Assembly (NCBI RefSeq): GCF_019008365.1 | Contig: NZ_JAHHUL010000016.1 | Span: 43,603-107,602 of the forward strand | Source of the DNA: Phosphitispora fastidiosa | Lineage (GTDB): Bacteria; Bacillota; Thermincolia; Thermincolales; UBA2595 | Direction: 5' to 3' | DNA: 64,000 nt | Shown: positions 1 to 9,500 of the stretch, one piece after another | Position numbering within the stretch: the stretch's first letter is position 1 | Layout: the number at the start of each line of letters is the position of its first letter | Translations under genes and position numbers: made by a program | Notes under the pieces: generated by a model | What the model saw: the letters and a program-made list of their open reading frames with translations, nothing else | Databases searched by the model: none | What the model was told of the DNA's origin: nothing

Positions 1-87
1 GTCTTCAAAGCTGGGAAGGCTGTTGACCGGGTAGTTGGTTTCAAGTCAAAGAACGATCTCAAAGCGGTGCTGGAAAAACACGTGTAG
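1..87 (+). CDS. trxA: thioredoxin, C-terminal end (partial)
   Basis: Only the last 28 codons are inside the window, read in frame 1 and ending at TAG. The tail reads VFKAGKAVDRVVGFKSK and continues to a terminal EKHV, which is the usual C-terminal strand and helix of a bacterial thioredoxin (F-K-x-G-K, then VGF). The CxxC active site lies upstream of the window. It would act as a cytoplasmic disulfide reductase. The rarA start follows about 100 bases later, so the two genes are probably separate transcripts. The family call is fairly safe despite the short fragment. Confidence 0.7.
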   Translation, partial: VFKAGKAVDRVVGFKSKNDLKAVLEKHV

Positions 88-185
88 CTGCTGGAAAAAT
101 ATCGTATAATTGGAATGAAAGAGTTGGTTGTTGAACCGGCTCTTTTTTTCAAAAATGATTTAAAAAACAAACTGGAGATGACAGT

Positions 186-1544
186 ATGGACCTGTTTGAA
201 GCAGGCAGGCAGAATCATATGAAAAAAGAGGCGCCTCTGGCGGTAAGGATGCGGGCCCGCACCCTTAATGAGTTTGTGGGGCAGGAGGAAATAGTTGGCC
301 AGGGCAAGCTGCTGCGGCGGGCGATTGAGGCAGACAAATTGTCCTCAGTTATATTCTACGGTCCTCCGGGGACAGGCAAGACTACACTGGCCAGGGTTAT
401 CGCCAATACTACCAGGGCTTTTTTTGAACAGCTGAATGCTGTAATTTCCGGTGTGGCCGATATCAAGCGGGTAGTCAAAAACGCCGGCGACAGGCTGGGA
501 ATGTACAGCCAGAGAACGATTCTCTTTATTGATGAGATTCACAGGTTTAACAAATCACAGCAGGATGCCCTGCTGCCCTTTGTCGAGGATGGAACTGTTA
601 TTTTGATTGGAGCTACCACAGAAAACCCGTACTTCGAGGTAAATGCGCCCCTTTTGTCACGGTCCAGGGTGTTCAGGTTTGATTATCTGAATGATGCCGA
701 AATTGCCCGGCTGGTTACAGTGGCTCTCCAAGATGAGGAGAGGGGCTTGGGACAGTACCTGGTCGACCTGAAAGAAGAGGCCCTGAAGCATATAGTGGAT
801 ATTGCCAATGGGGATGCCCGTTCAGCCCTGAATGCCATTGAACTTGCTGTGCTGACGACACCGCCCGGTGAGAACGGTTTGCGGGAGATAACCCTGGAGG
901 TTGCCGAGGAATCTATTCAAAAACGGTCTGTCACTTATGACAAGTCGGGGGACCAGCATTATGATGTGATCTCAGCCTTTATCAAAAGCCTCAGGGGTTC
1001 TGACCCGGATGCGGCTCTGCACTGGCTGGCCAGGATGATTTATGCCGGTGAAGATCCCCGGTTCATAGCCCGGAGGCTGCTGGTGCATGCCGCCGAGGAT
1101 GTGGGGATGGCTGACCCCAATGCCCTGGTTGTGGCTATGTCTGCAGCTAATGCCCTTGAGTATATCGGTATGCCTGAGGCCAGGCTTCCCCTTGCTGAAG
1201 CCGTTATTTACATAGCCACTGCGCCCAAGAGCAATGCTGTCATCAAGGCAATAGACAGCGCTCTGGGTGATATTGAGAAAAAGAAGATTGGAACTGTACC
1301 TGCTCACCTGAGAGATGCTCATTATAAAGGTGCAGCAAAACTTGGGCACGGCAAGTATTACAAGTATCCCCATCAATTTGAAGGGAATTATGTGGAACAG
1401 CAGTATCTGCCTGATGAATTGCTGGGCGTCACTTATTATCATCCCTATGACAGCGGGTATGAAAAGGAAATTGGCAAACGGCTTGAGAACCTGAAGGGAA
1501 ATGATCCCAGTAAAAGCCGGCATAAGGGGGGAGGTGAACAGTAA
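186..1544 (+). CDS. rarA: replication-associated recombination protein RarA (MgsA), AAA+ ATPase
   Basis: This 452-residue protein is a clamp-loader-like AAA+ ATPase of the RarA/MgsA/WRNIP1 family, which acts at stalled forks and recombination intermediates. Walker A GPPGTGKT is at residues 59-66 and Walker B ILFIDEIH at 112-119. They are followed by the sensor sequence IGATTENP and by the C-terminal tetramerisation part with GDARSALNAIE and YPHQFEGNYV. The length is normal. The start at 186 has a weak GGAGATGAC upstream; an in-frame ATG at residue 12 is an alternative. The stop codon overlaps the next start by one base (TAATG), so the glutaredoxin-like gene is probably co-translated. Confidence 0.93.
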   Translation: MDLFEAGRQNHMKKEAPLAVRMRARTLNEFVGQEEIVGQGKLLRRAIEADKLSSVIFYGPPGTGKTTLARVIANTTRAFFEQLNAVISGVADIKRVVKNAGDRLGMYSQRTILFIDEIHRFNKSQQDALLPFVEDGTVILIGATTENPYFEVNAPLLSRSRVFRFDYLNDAEIARLVTVALQDEERGLGQYLVDLKEEALKHIVDIANGDARSALNAIELAVLTTPPGENGLREITLEVAEESIQKRSVTYDKSGDQHYDVISAFIKSLRGSDPDAALHWLARMIYAGEDPRFIARRLLVHAAEDVGMADPNALVVAMSAANALEYIGMPEARLPLAEAVIYIATAPKSNAVIKAIDSALGDIEKKKIGTVPAHLRDAHYKGAAKLGHGKYYKYPHQFEGNYVEQQYLPDELLGVTYYHPYDSGYEKEIGKRLENLKGNDPSKSRHKGGGEQ

Positions 1545-1762
1545 TGGGTGTAACAATTTATACCAAGGATGGCTGTCCGCACTGCCAGGCGGCCAAGGAA
1601 CACTTCAGCAGACAAAATATTGATTATACTGAAATCAATATTTCCGAGGATAAGGGGAAAATTGATGAATTGGTCAAGGTTGCAGGGGTTCGTAAGGTCC
1701 CGGTGATTGTAGAAGGAGATAAAGTAACGGTAGGATTTAACGGTGGCGGCTGAGGTATCTGA
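1544..1762 (+). CDS. glutaredoxin-like selenoprotein ending Sec-Gly-Ile-stop
   Basis: A small thioredoxin-fold protein with redox motif GCPHC (Cys11, Cys14), the cis-proline segment RKVPVIV (about residues 50-56) and the glutaredoxin C-terminal GFNGG. A standard reading stops at the TGA at 1751-1753, leaving 69 residues. Read as selenocysteine, this codon gives Sec70-Gly-Ile followed at once by a true TGA stop at 1760-1762. A Sec-x-x-stop tail is, from memory, a described trait of a glutaredoxin-like (seleno)protein family named for it; I could not check this. A hairpin suitable as a bacterial SECIS follows (1762-1782). The gene overlaps rarA by one base. If the TGA is a plain stop, the protein is simply a short glutaredoxin. 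Confidence 0.75.
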
Positions 1763-1782
1763 ATCCGGTTGGAAACCGGGTT
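1762..1782 (+). promoter_or_regulatory. SECIS-like hairpin behind the UGA at 1751
   Basis: The sequence AATCCGGTT-GGA-AACCGGGTT folds into a nine-pair stem with a three-base loop containing GG. The loop lies 17 bases past the UGA, within the spacing bacterial SelB-dependent SECIS elements need. There is no T-run after it, so it is not an ordinary terminator. Its role is inferred from position and shape. Confidence 0.5.
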
Positions 1783-1803
1783 GAATATCTTGGGGGGATA
1801 ATT

Positions 1804-3210
1804 ATGGACCGGCTTGTTTTTTTAAACAGGAAGCTCCTCTTGTTTGTTATGGGGGGAATCTGTCTCTATATCCTGTTAACAGTACCTTTTTTGGGCAATA
1901 TGCCTATTACTACCGATGAGGTGCAGTTTGCTGAACCGGCATATAACTTTATTAAAAACGGGCATTTTGGGACCACTTCCCTGAGCGGGATATTTGAGTT
2001 TAAGCAAAAGACCTACTGGCAGCATCCGCTATATTTAGCGCTGATGTATTTTCCCATCAGAATATTTGGCTACAGCTTCTGGTCGATTAAAATGATGTCT
2101 GTAATCACTGGGCTGATTACACTAATTTATGCTTACAGGATTGGCAGGCTGTTGAAATTCCCATATCTTTATCCGGCTATGCTGACCCTTAATGTCCTGT
2201 TTATTTTTCTTACCAAAATCGGCAGGATGGAAATTCTCATCATGTGCCTGTCTCTGGCTGCCTTCTATTACGCCCTGCAGAAAAAGTATCTGCTTGCAGG
2301 GCTGGTATCCTCTCTGGCGCTGCTCACTCACCCGATAGGGGCATTTACGATACTTAATACTTTTGTTGTAATGCGGTATCACCGTATGTTTGACATTCGC
2401 TATGCAGCAGGTTTGGCGTTGCCATTTGCCATTGCCTTATCTTTTGTTCTTTTTGATTGGCGTGAGTTTATCAATCAATATGTTGTTGTCCAGAAATACC
2501 TTTATGATGCCAGGGGGCTGCTGAACGGCCCAGAAACTCAGCTGCAGAACTTCCTTTTCCTTGTGGAAAAGGCCGGGCTGTGGCTGAAACTGCAGATACC
2601 GGTGTTTCTTCTGTTTATATGGGGGCTTTGCAGGAAAAAAGATGAGTTGGGCATAACGGTGATACTGATTACAGTAATCAATTTTCTGGGTTTGGTTCTG
2701 TTTGTTCCCAATAAGTATATAAACTATTATACTGCGCTTGTTCTTCCTTACACGCTGTTGTTCGTTGCATTGGCTGTAAAACGTAACCGGAATATCCCTG
2801 TTGTGGCCCTCCTGGTCGTCAGCCTGGCAGCAAATGGTGTAGTATCCGGGATGGCCACCGCATCTTTTCATCATGAACCTACAGATATGTTCAGAGTGAA
2901 TATGTTATTGCCGCCGGGATCCAAAATCCTGGGTCCTCCGGAACTGGGTGTGCCGCTGCAGACCGCCGAGGTCGTCGGGTTTCATGTTGTCAGAATGAAA
3001 ATGGACCTGGAAAACAAGACTATGAATGAAGTTCTGGGGGAACTTGACCCTGATTACCTGGTTGTGGACCCGCGGGCTACAGTAGAGCAAAGCTGGAGAC
3101 TGTTTACCCGAAATGAGGATGAATTTGTGGAGTTTCTGCAGAAGAGAACGGTTTACAGGGGGAAAGTGAGGTTTAATGGTAGGGATGTGTATGTGTTTGA
3201 GATGAATTAA
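1804..3210 (+). CDS. membrane glycosyltransferase, GT39/PMT-ArnT-like
   Basis: The 468-residue protein has an N-terminal membrane segment, then the acidic lumenal motif TTDEVQFAEPAYN (about residues 37-49) typical of the first extracytoplasmic loop of ArnT/PMT-type glycosyltransferases, where Asp/Glu acts in catalysis. About ten further hydrophobic segments follow, with a short soluble C-terminal domain. Such enzymes move a sugar from a polyprenyl-phosphate carrier to lipid or protein on the outer face of the membrane. Substrate cannot be read from the sequence. The start has a good GGGGGG ribosome site. A terminator follows. Confidence 0.7.
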   Translation: MDRLVFLNRKLLLFVMGGICLYILLTVPFLGNMPITTDEVQFAEPAYNFIKNGHFGTTSLSGIFEFKQKTYWQHPLYLALMYFPIRIFGYSFWSIKMMSVITGLITLIYAYRIGRLLKFPYLYPAMLTLNVLFIFLTKIGRMEILIMCLSLAAFYYALQKKYLLAGLVSSLALLTHPIGAFTILNTFVVMRYHRMFDIRYAAGLALPFAIALSFVLFDWREFINQYVVVQKYLYDARGLLNGPETQLQNFLFLVEKAGLWLKLQIPVFLLFIWGLCRKKDELGITVILITVINFLGLVLFVPNKYINYYTALVLPYTLLFVALAVKRNRNIPVVALLVVSLAANGVVSGMATASFHHEPTDMFRVNMLLPPGSKILGPPELGVPLQTAEVVGFHVVRMKMDLENKTMNEVLGELDPDYLVVDPRATVEQSWRLFTRNEDEFVEFLQKRTVYRGKVRFNGRDVYVFEMN

Positions 3211-3226
3211 TTGATGCAACGCCAGA

Positions 3227-3271
3227 AAGCCGGTTATTGGTCATGTTGACTAATAACTCGGCTTATTTTTT
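3227..3271 (+). terminator. rho-independent terminator after the glycosyltransferase gene
   Basis: AAGCCGGTTATTGGTC pairs with GACTAATAACTCGGCTT around a five-base loop, with two mismatches, and is followed by ATTTTTT. The remaining 230 bases to the next gene are AT-rich and end in an A-tract with an AGGAGG site just before the GTG start at 3504. Confidence 0.8.
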
Positions 3272-3503
3272 GTGCTTATGGTCAGCGCCTAATAGGTTGA
3301 ATCTGTGCTTATAAGAAGAGCTTATGAGAAGACATACTAATGCTTAATATTATCAATAAATCACTTTTATATACATATTTTATGGCAATAAATTTTATAC
3401 AATGCTATAATTACCATAAGTCTGAATGATTATTATTGTTAGTTTTCGGATTTTTTAGAGGAAAAGGAGGTCTATAAATTAAAAAAAAAAAGGAGGGGAA
3501 AAA

Positions 3504-6500
3504 GTGACTAAACTGCAAAAAAGGAAAACATTTACCCTTGTAATTATATTTTCATTTATTTTTCAGATACTGAGTCCCGGCATTTCTGTCGCAGCAGATG
3601 ACGGTTTCGAAGATATTCAGCAGTTTGAGCAGGTTATTGTCCGGAGTCATGCTACTGACCCCATGTACAGTGACCAGTGGGCTCTGGAATTTGAGCAGGT
3701 GGAAACATATAAGGCATGGGACACCGTAGATGCAGCGCTTAACGGCAGTCCTCCGGAAACTGTAGTTGTTGCTGTGCTGGATACCGGTGTGGATGCCGGC
3801 CATGAGGATCTGGCAGGAAGGTTGCTTCCCGGCCAAAACCTCATTACCGGTGCACCTGACCCTGAGGATACCTCCGACACTTCAGGTCATGGCACTGCAG
3901 TAGCCGGAATCATCGCTGCCTCCACAAATAACGGCCTGGGTATCGCCGGGGCGGCAGGGGAATTCCCTGTTAAAATTCTGCCCGTAAGGGTACTTCAGAA
4001 TGATTTGTCCGGAACAGTTTCTGATATAGCCTATGGAATTAACTGGGCTGTGGATTGGACAGGCCCTTCCGGTGAAAAGGTTAAAGTTATCAATTTAAGC
4101 TTTGGTGAACGGCTGGCTGAATTTCCCCAGACCCTTGATGATGCTGTACAGCGTGCCATTGATAATGGTGTGGTGGTTGTGGCTGCAGCCGGTAATGACA
4201 GCGGCAGTGTGAGCGGTTTTTACCCGGCTGATCTGAATGGAGTGGTTTCCGTTGGCGCTGCAGACAGGGACTATCTTCCGGAATCATCTTCCAATACCGG
4301 TGCGGATATCATGGCCCCGGGAGTCGATATACTAACAACTGTTACCGGCAGTGTTTACAAATATGAGAACCGTACCGGGACTTCTTTTGCAGCTCCTTTT
4401 GCCTCTGCCACGGCGGCCCTCTTATGGACGGCTTACCCGGCAGAATCGGCAGAGAAAATAACCTCCACCCTTTTGGCAGCAGAAAAAGAATATGAGGTAT
4501 GGATGGGCGAGTCGAATTATGAAATGCGCAGCGTGCTTAATGCAGACAAGGCACTCAAAGTAATGGAACCGCCCGATGCTCCGCAAAACCTGGCTTATAT
4601 GTCAAATGACAGCAATGTGCAGTTAACCTGGTCCGAGCCGGGAGGCTGGGTTTCCTGGGAAAACAATGATTATGACCTGGCAGCCTATCGGGTATACCGG
4701 GACGGTGTCCTTATTGCAGAAATAACTGAGACTGAATCAACCTATGAAGGTGACCGGGTTGTCACAGGATACACCGACGGCGGCCTCACTCCTACCACAA
4801 TTTATCAGTACACTCTGACCGCTGTTGATGCAGTGGGCAATGAGTCAGGTTCTGCTTCTATAACTGCAGAGACAGAAACTGCAGTATCGGTTAATACAAC
4901 AAGGGTCAGTGTTTCCGCCAGCGGGGCAGAGGCCGATAATTACAATGAGGACAGGCCTGTAATCAGCGCTGACGGCAGGTATGTGGCTTTTGTAAGTGAT
5001 GCCGGTAACCTTGTTGATAATGATACTAACGCCAAAAACGATGTTTTTGTCCATGACCGTGAAACCGGGACTGTTGAAAGGGTCAGTGTGACCAGTGACG
5101 GTATAGAATCAACCGGGTACATAGACGGCTTTGATACTGATATGAGTTCAGATGGACGATTTGTAGTTTTTTATGTTATCGGAGGCAACTTATCCCCAAA
5201 TGGCAGCGGGATCTATGTCCACGACAGGCAGACAGGTGAAACCGGATATATTACTGACGGGAATTATGCGTCCATCAGCGATGACGGGCGCTATATAGTA
5301 AGTACAAGTTCAGGTTACATTTATCTTTATGACAGGGACAGTGATAATAACGGTATTTATGATGAAGTTGACGGGACAACCACACAGAATATCGGAACCG
5401 GAGGAAACGCTTCCATCGGCTCTGAAGGCAGGTATGTTGTCTATAATAAGGATTCCGGCGGGTGGGGTATCTATGTTTATGATATTTTTACCGGGAATCA
5501 TACCCGTGTAGATGTTTCGGCTTCAGGGGACCCGGCGGATTCGGACAGCTTCTTTCCTGCTATCAGTGGCAGCGGCCGCTATGTTGTTTTCCTGTCCTGG
5601 TCAGGCAATCTGCTGGATGAGTATGTGGATTACGACCAGCACATCTATGTCCATGACAGGGATGCTGATAATGACGGAATTTTTGATGAGACCTCCGATC
5701 CGGGCGGAGTCAGTAATGAAATGGTTGATGTCTCTTCCGGAGGGACTCCGGGCAATGATTATGTAGGCGATTATATGGCCATCAGTGATAACGGGCGTTA
5801 TGTGGCCTTCAAGTCATCTGCAGACAACCTGGTGTACGGGGATACCAACGAATCTGAAGATGTTTTTCTCCGTGACCTCCTGAACGGCAAAACTATGCGT
5901 ATGAATGTATCATCAGGAGGCGTACAGAGTACCACCTGGTGGATGGGTGATTATCTAAGTGTAAGTGATACCGGGGCAGTTGCCTATCAATCAGATGCGA
6001 CTAACCTGGTAGATGGAGATACAAACGGAGATTACGACATATTTGTTTCCGAGCCGGGCTTCGGTTTGCCTGTTTGGCCGGCCGGTTCAGAGCTTACGAC
6101 AGCTGATGTGGGACAGACCTTTGCCCAACTGGAATGGACCCCGGCACAGCACGGTGTGGCCATAGATTCCTACCGCCTGGTGGAATCACAACAGGTTATG
6201 GCCACTGTTGATGGTGCGACTACCGGCTACATGGTTCAAAATCTGCAGCCTGACAGTGAATACACCTTCCGGGTGGACGCTGCTGATTCGGTGGGCAATT
6301 GGGTTTATGGCCCTTCTGTCACCTTTGCAACTTCCGCTTCATCGTGGACTGCCAGCCTTCTGGTTGATATGGACCCCGGTGGTATAGCCAATCTCCAGTG
6401 GGATGCAGCGCCTCCTGAAAGCCCGGCAGCAGCATATGCAGTCTGGAGAGCAGAAAGCGGCGGCATCTTGGAACAGGCTGCCGAAGTGCCCCTGGGGACG

Positions 6501-9500
6501 ACCGATTATCAGGACACCGGCTTAGCGGCGGGAACTGAATACAGCTATGTAATCAGGATTATAACCGGGGATCAGAGCCAGCTTGACCATACTGAACAGG
6601 TTACGGCAGCCACCCCCCAGATATTTGTCAGCGGCATTCAGTGGGGGGTGCCCCGCACCATTAACGGACTGGCCAGGCTTGAAGAGAGCCTGAACATTCT
6701 CCTCTTGGGAGAAACCAACCGCCAAGCGGTGGCAGAAGTGACTTATCAGGCTTATGATATAAATGGCAGTCTGCAGAATGAAACCTTTAATGTAAGCCTC
6801 ACAGAAGACCTTGAACAGGCGGGCATGTATGAGGGCACATTTGTGCTTGCTGAAGGCACGGCAGAGATTATCTCTATTAAGGGTATCCTCACTGACGGAG
6901 CAGGTTCAGAGGTAACCAGAGAGACCGGCAGTATTGCACTGGGGGTTTCGGGATCACTGGTGGTAAATATTCTCTGTGATGCTCCTGAGATACTGACAGA
7001 TGCCCGGTTAAGTACCTGGAGCAATCTTGCCTCAAGTGGTGACCAGAGGCAGATTTCCGGCGCCGAAATTTATGAGCTTAAGGGACTTTCGCCATCAGGA
7101 GATTACCGCCTGGAAGTGACGGGCCCGGATAGCGTTTTCCGGGTGACCCAGGATGCTCCAGTTGTTGCCGCAGGCAGGAAAGAAAATGTGGACCTGAATG
7201 TCCCGTCCCCCAGCCTGCTGCAGGTGAAGGTTGCTGATGAAAACGGTGACTCTGTGCCAAGTATCACCCTTGACTTCTATGATGATAACGGATTTATGGG
7301 ACGGTTCTTAACCGACAGATTGGGAATGGCGCCCTTACAGCTGAGTTATGCCTCCCAGCTCAGAGCTAAGGTGGATACAGGGAATTTGCACTACTATAAC
7401 CGGGAATATACCATTGATCTGCAGCCGGGTTCAGTAGATAAAACCTTGGTTTTAGAGCCTCTGCCCACAGGTACTCTTAAGGGATATATTACAAATACAG
7501 AGGGTCAACCAATCGAAGGGATTAATGTTTCGGTCTCTCAGTCCTTTGAACGACGCAGCTTTTCCTTTTCCGCAGTGAGTGATGCCAACGGCTATTATGA
7601 AGCAGTTGTTCTGGCAGGGGATGCCTGGGTGAATCTGGGAGACAGAGTGGGGCGATATGAACTTGTAGGGGAACAGGAGATAAATCTTACTATTCCCTCC
7701 GGTGGCGAAGAGCAGCTTGACCTGACCTTCAACGAACTGGAAGGATACGGGGAAGTACACCTCAACGTATATACCAAATATCTGGGCGGAGAGTGGATGG
7801 GTCCTCTGGATCTAGATAATTCAGCAGCATCACATTTGGGTTTATTAACCAAAGGGGGGACAAGAACCGGTCCGGTAAGTCCTTTAGTATTTAAAAATGT
7901 AGCCCCCGGATCTGAAATTACCATATCATTCAGCGGTCAAGAGGGCGGTCTGTCTCCTCAGTCCAAGACGGTTGTCCTTGACGAAAATTTACAGGCCAGC
8001 GTGGAATTCCGTCTTGCCGAGAAGGGGCGGATTGTGGCAGGATTGCTTGATGCATACACAGATGAGCCTCCAGCGGGTTTGAGGCAGGGAGAAAGCCTGT
8101 CGGGAACCTATACCTTATTTGAAGTTGATTCTGATGGACAGCGTAAGCATGTTAATGCGCGCCCCATTCATTACCTGGCCGGCTCCTCCGTGTATGATAA
8201 ACTTAAGGTCAGTGTACCTGACGCAGGAACCTATGATTTAACTATAAGCTTGAATGTTCCTAAGGCAACTATTGGGGTTTATGATGTGCTTTATGGTTCA
8301 ACCAGGGTAGATGTGCCGGAAAATCAGATTGTGGAACTTAGCAGTCCCATTATTCTGGCCAAAAAGGGGTTTTTTGCGGGTGAAGAAAACTACCTGCATG
8401 CCCTTCCCGGTGATGCCGTACCCGGAGATATTATCAACCTTCGCACAGTATATAAGAATACCGGTAAACATCCCTATGGGAACAGTATTTGGGTTCTGGA
8501 CGATTCTCAGCTGCTGCTTGATTTACCTCAGGGCGCTACTTTAGTGGCAAACAGTGTAATGTTAAACGGACAGCCTGCCGAGGGCTACAGTGTAAGTGCA
8601 GGCGGTGTGCTTCAGGTGCCGGTCGGCTATCTTGATGTAGGTGAAAGCGGGATTATGGACTGTAAGCTGCAGGTAAGTCCAGATATTGACTCATCGATTG
8701 CAGCTTTGAATTTTTCAGCCAGGATGGCTTTTTCCTATGGAGCCGCTAACAATTTGGATTCCATGGAGTCTCAGGAAACTATCGGCTCCTCTGTAGTTAA
8801 GGTTCCCGGTATCACAATAGCTGTTCCTGCCAAACTGGACAGCCCGGAAACAATCGTTTCGGGAAAGGCGCCGGCAGGAAGCACGGTTAAAGTATTTGAC
8901 AGGAACTTTCCCGTTGGGGAGGCAGAGGCCTCCCAGGGAGGTTTATGGAAGCTGAATGCCGCGCTTCCTGACTTCGGCAATCCTGCCTGGCATTTACTGC
9001 GGGCGGAAACTCAATACAATGGGCAGGAGCTGCAGTCAGAAGAGGCGCTGGTTCGTTTTGATAACACCAAACCCAAAATTATCGGTTTTACCATGCAGCA
9101 GACCGATGGTCGGAAAATGTCATTTAATCCGCAGGAAACCGGTACTGCCAGGTTCCCTTATGTATTCAGACCAAGTCAGCATTTCTTGTTTACTGTAGAG
9201 TTCGACCAGCCGGAACGGGTTTATAATGCAAAAATCCGTATAGGTGACAATACCTCATTTAATCTATATGCGCAAGAGGATACCTTTAGGGGATGGACAG
9301 TACTAAATATTAACTACATGCCGGGCCCGATTTATGTCAGTTACGAAACACTGCCGGCAGAAGACGCCTTCCGGCAGCCGGCACCCAGTGAAGAGCAGCT
9401 TCGTTTGGGTCTGCCGCTGTGGGCCAGCGACTATCAGGTTCTGCCTGAAGAAGCCGGCGCTATGAGTACCCAGTCGGTCCCTGACCCCTTCCAGGGGCCT

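Noticed and set aside
972..1556. Long minus-strand open frame over rarA
   Set aside because: It is the complement of a highly conserved gene, lacks a ribosome site and gives no recognisable protein. Other long antisense frames, such as those over mnmA and alaS, were dropped for the same reason.
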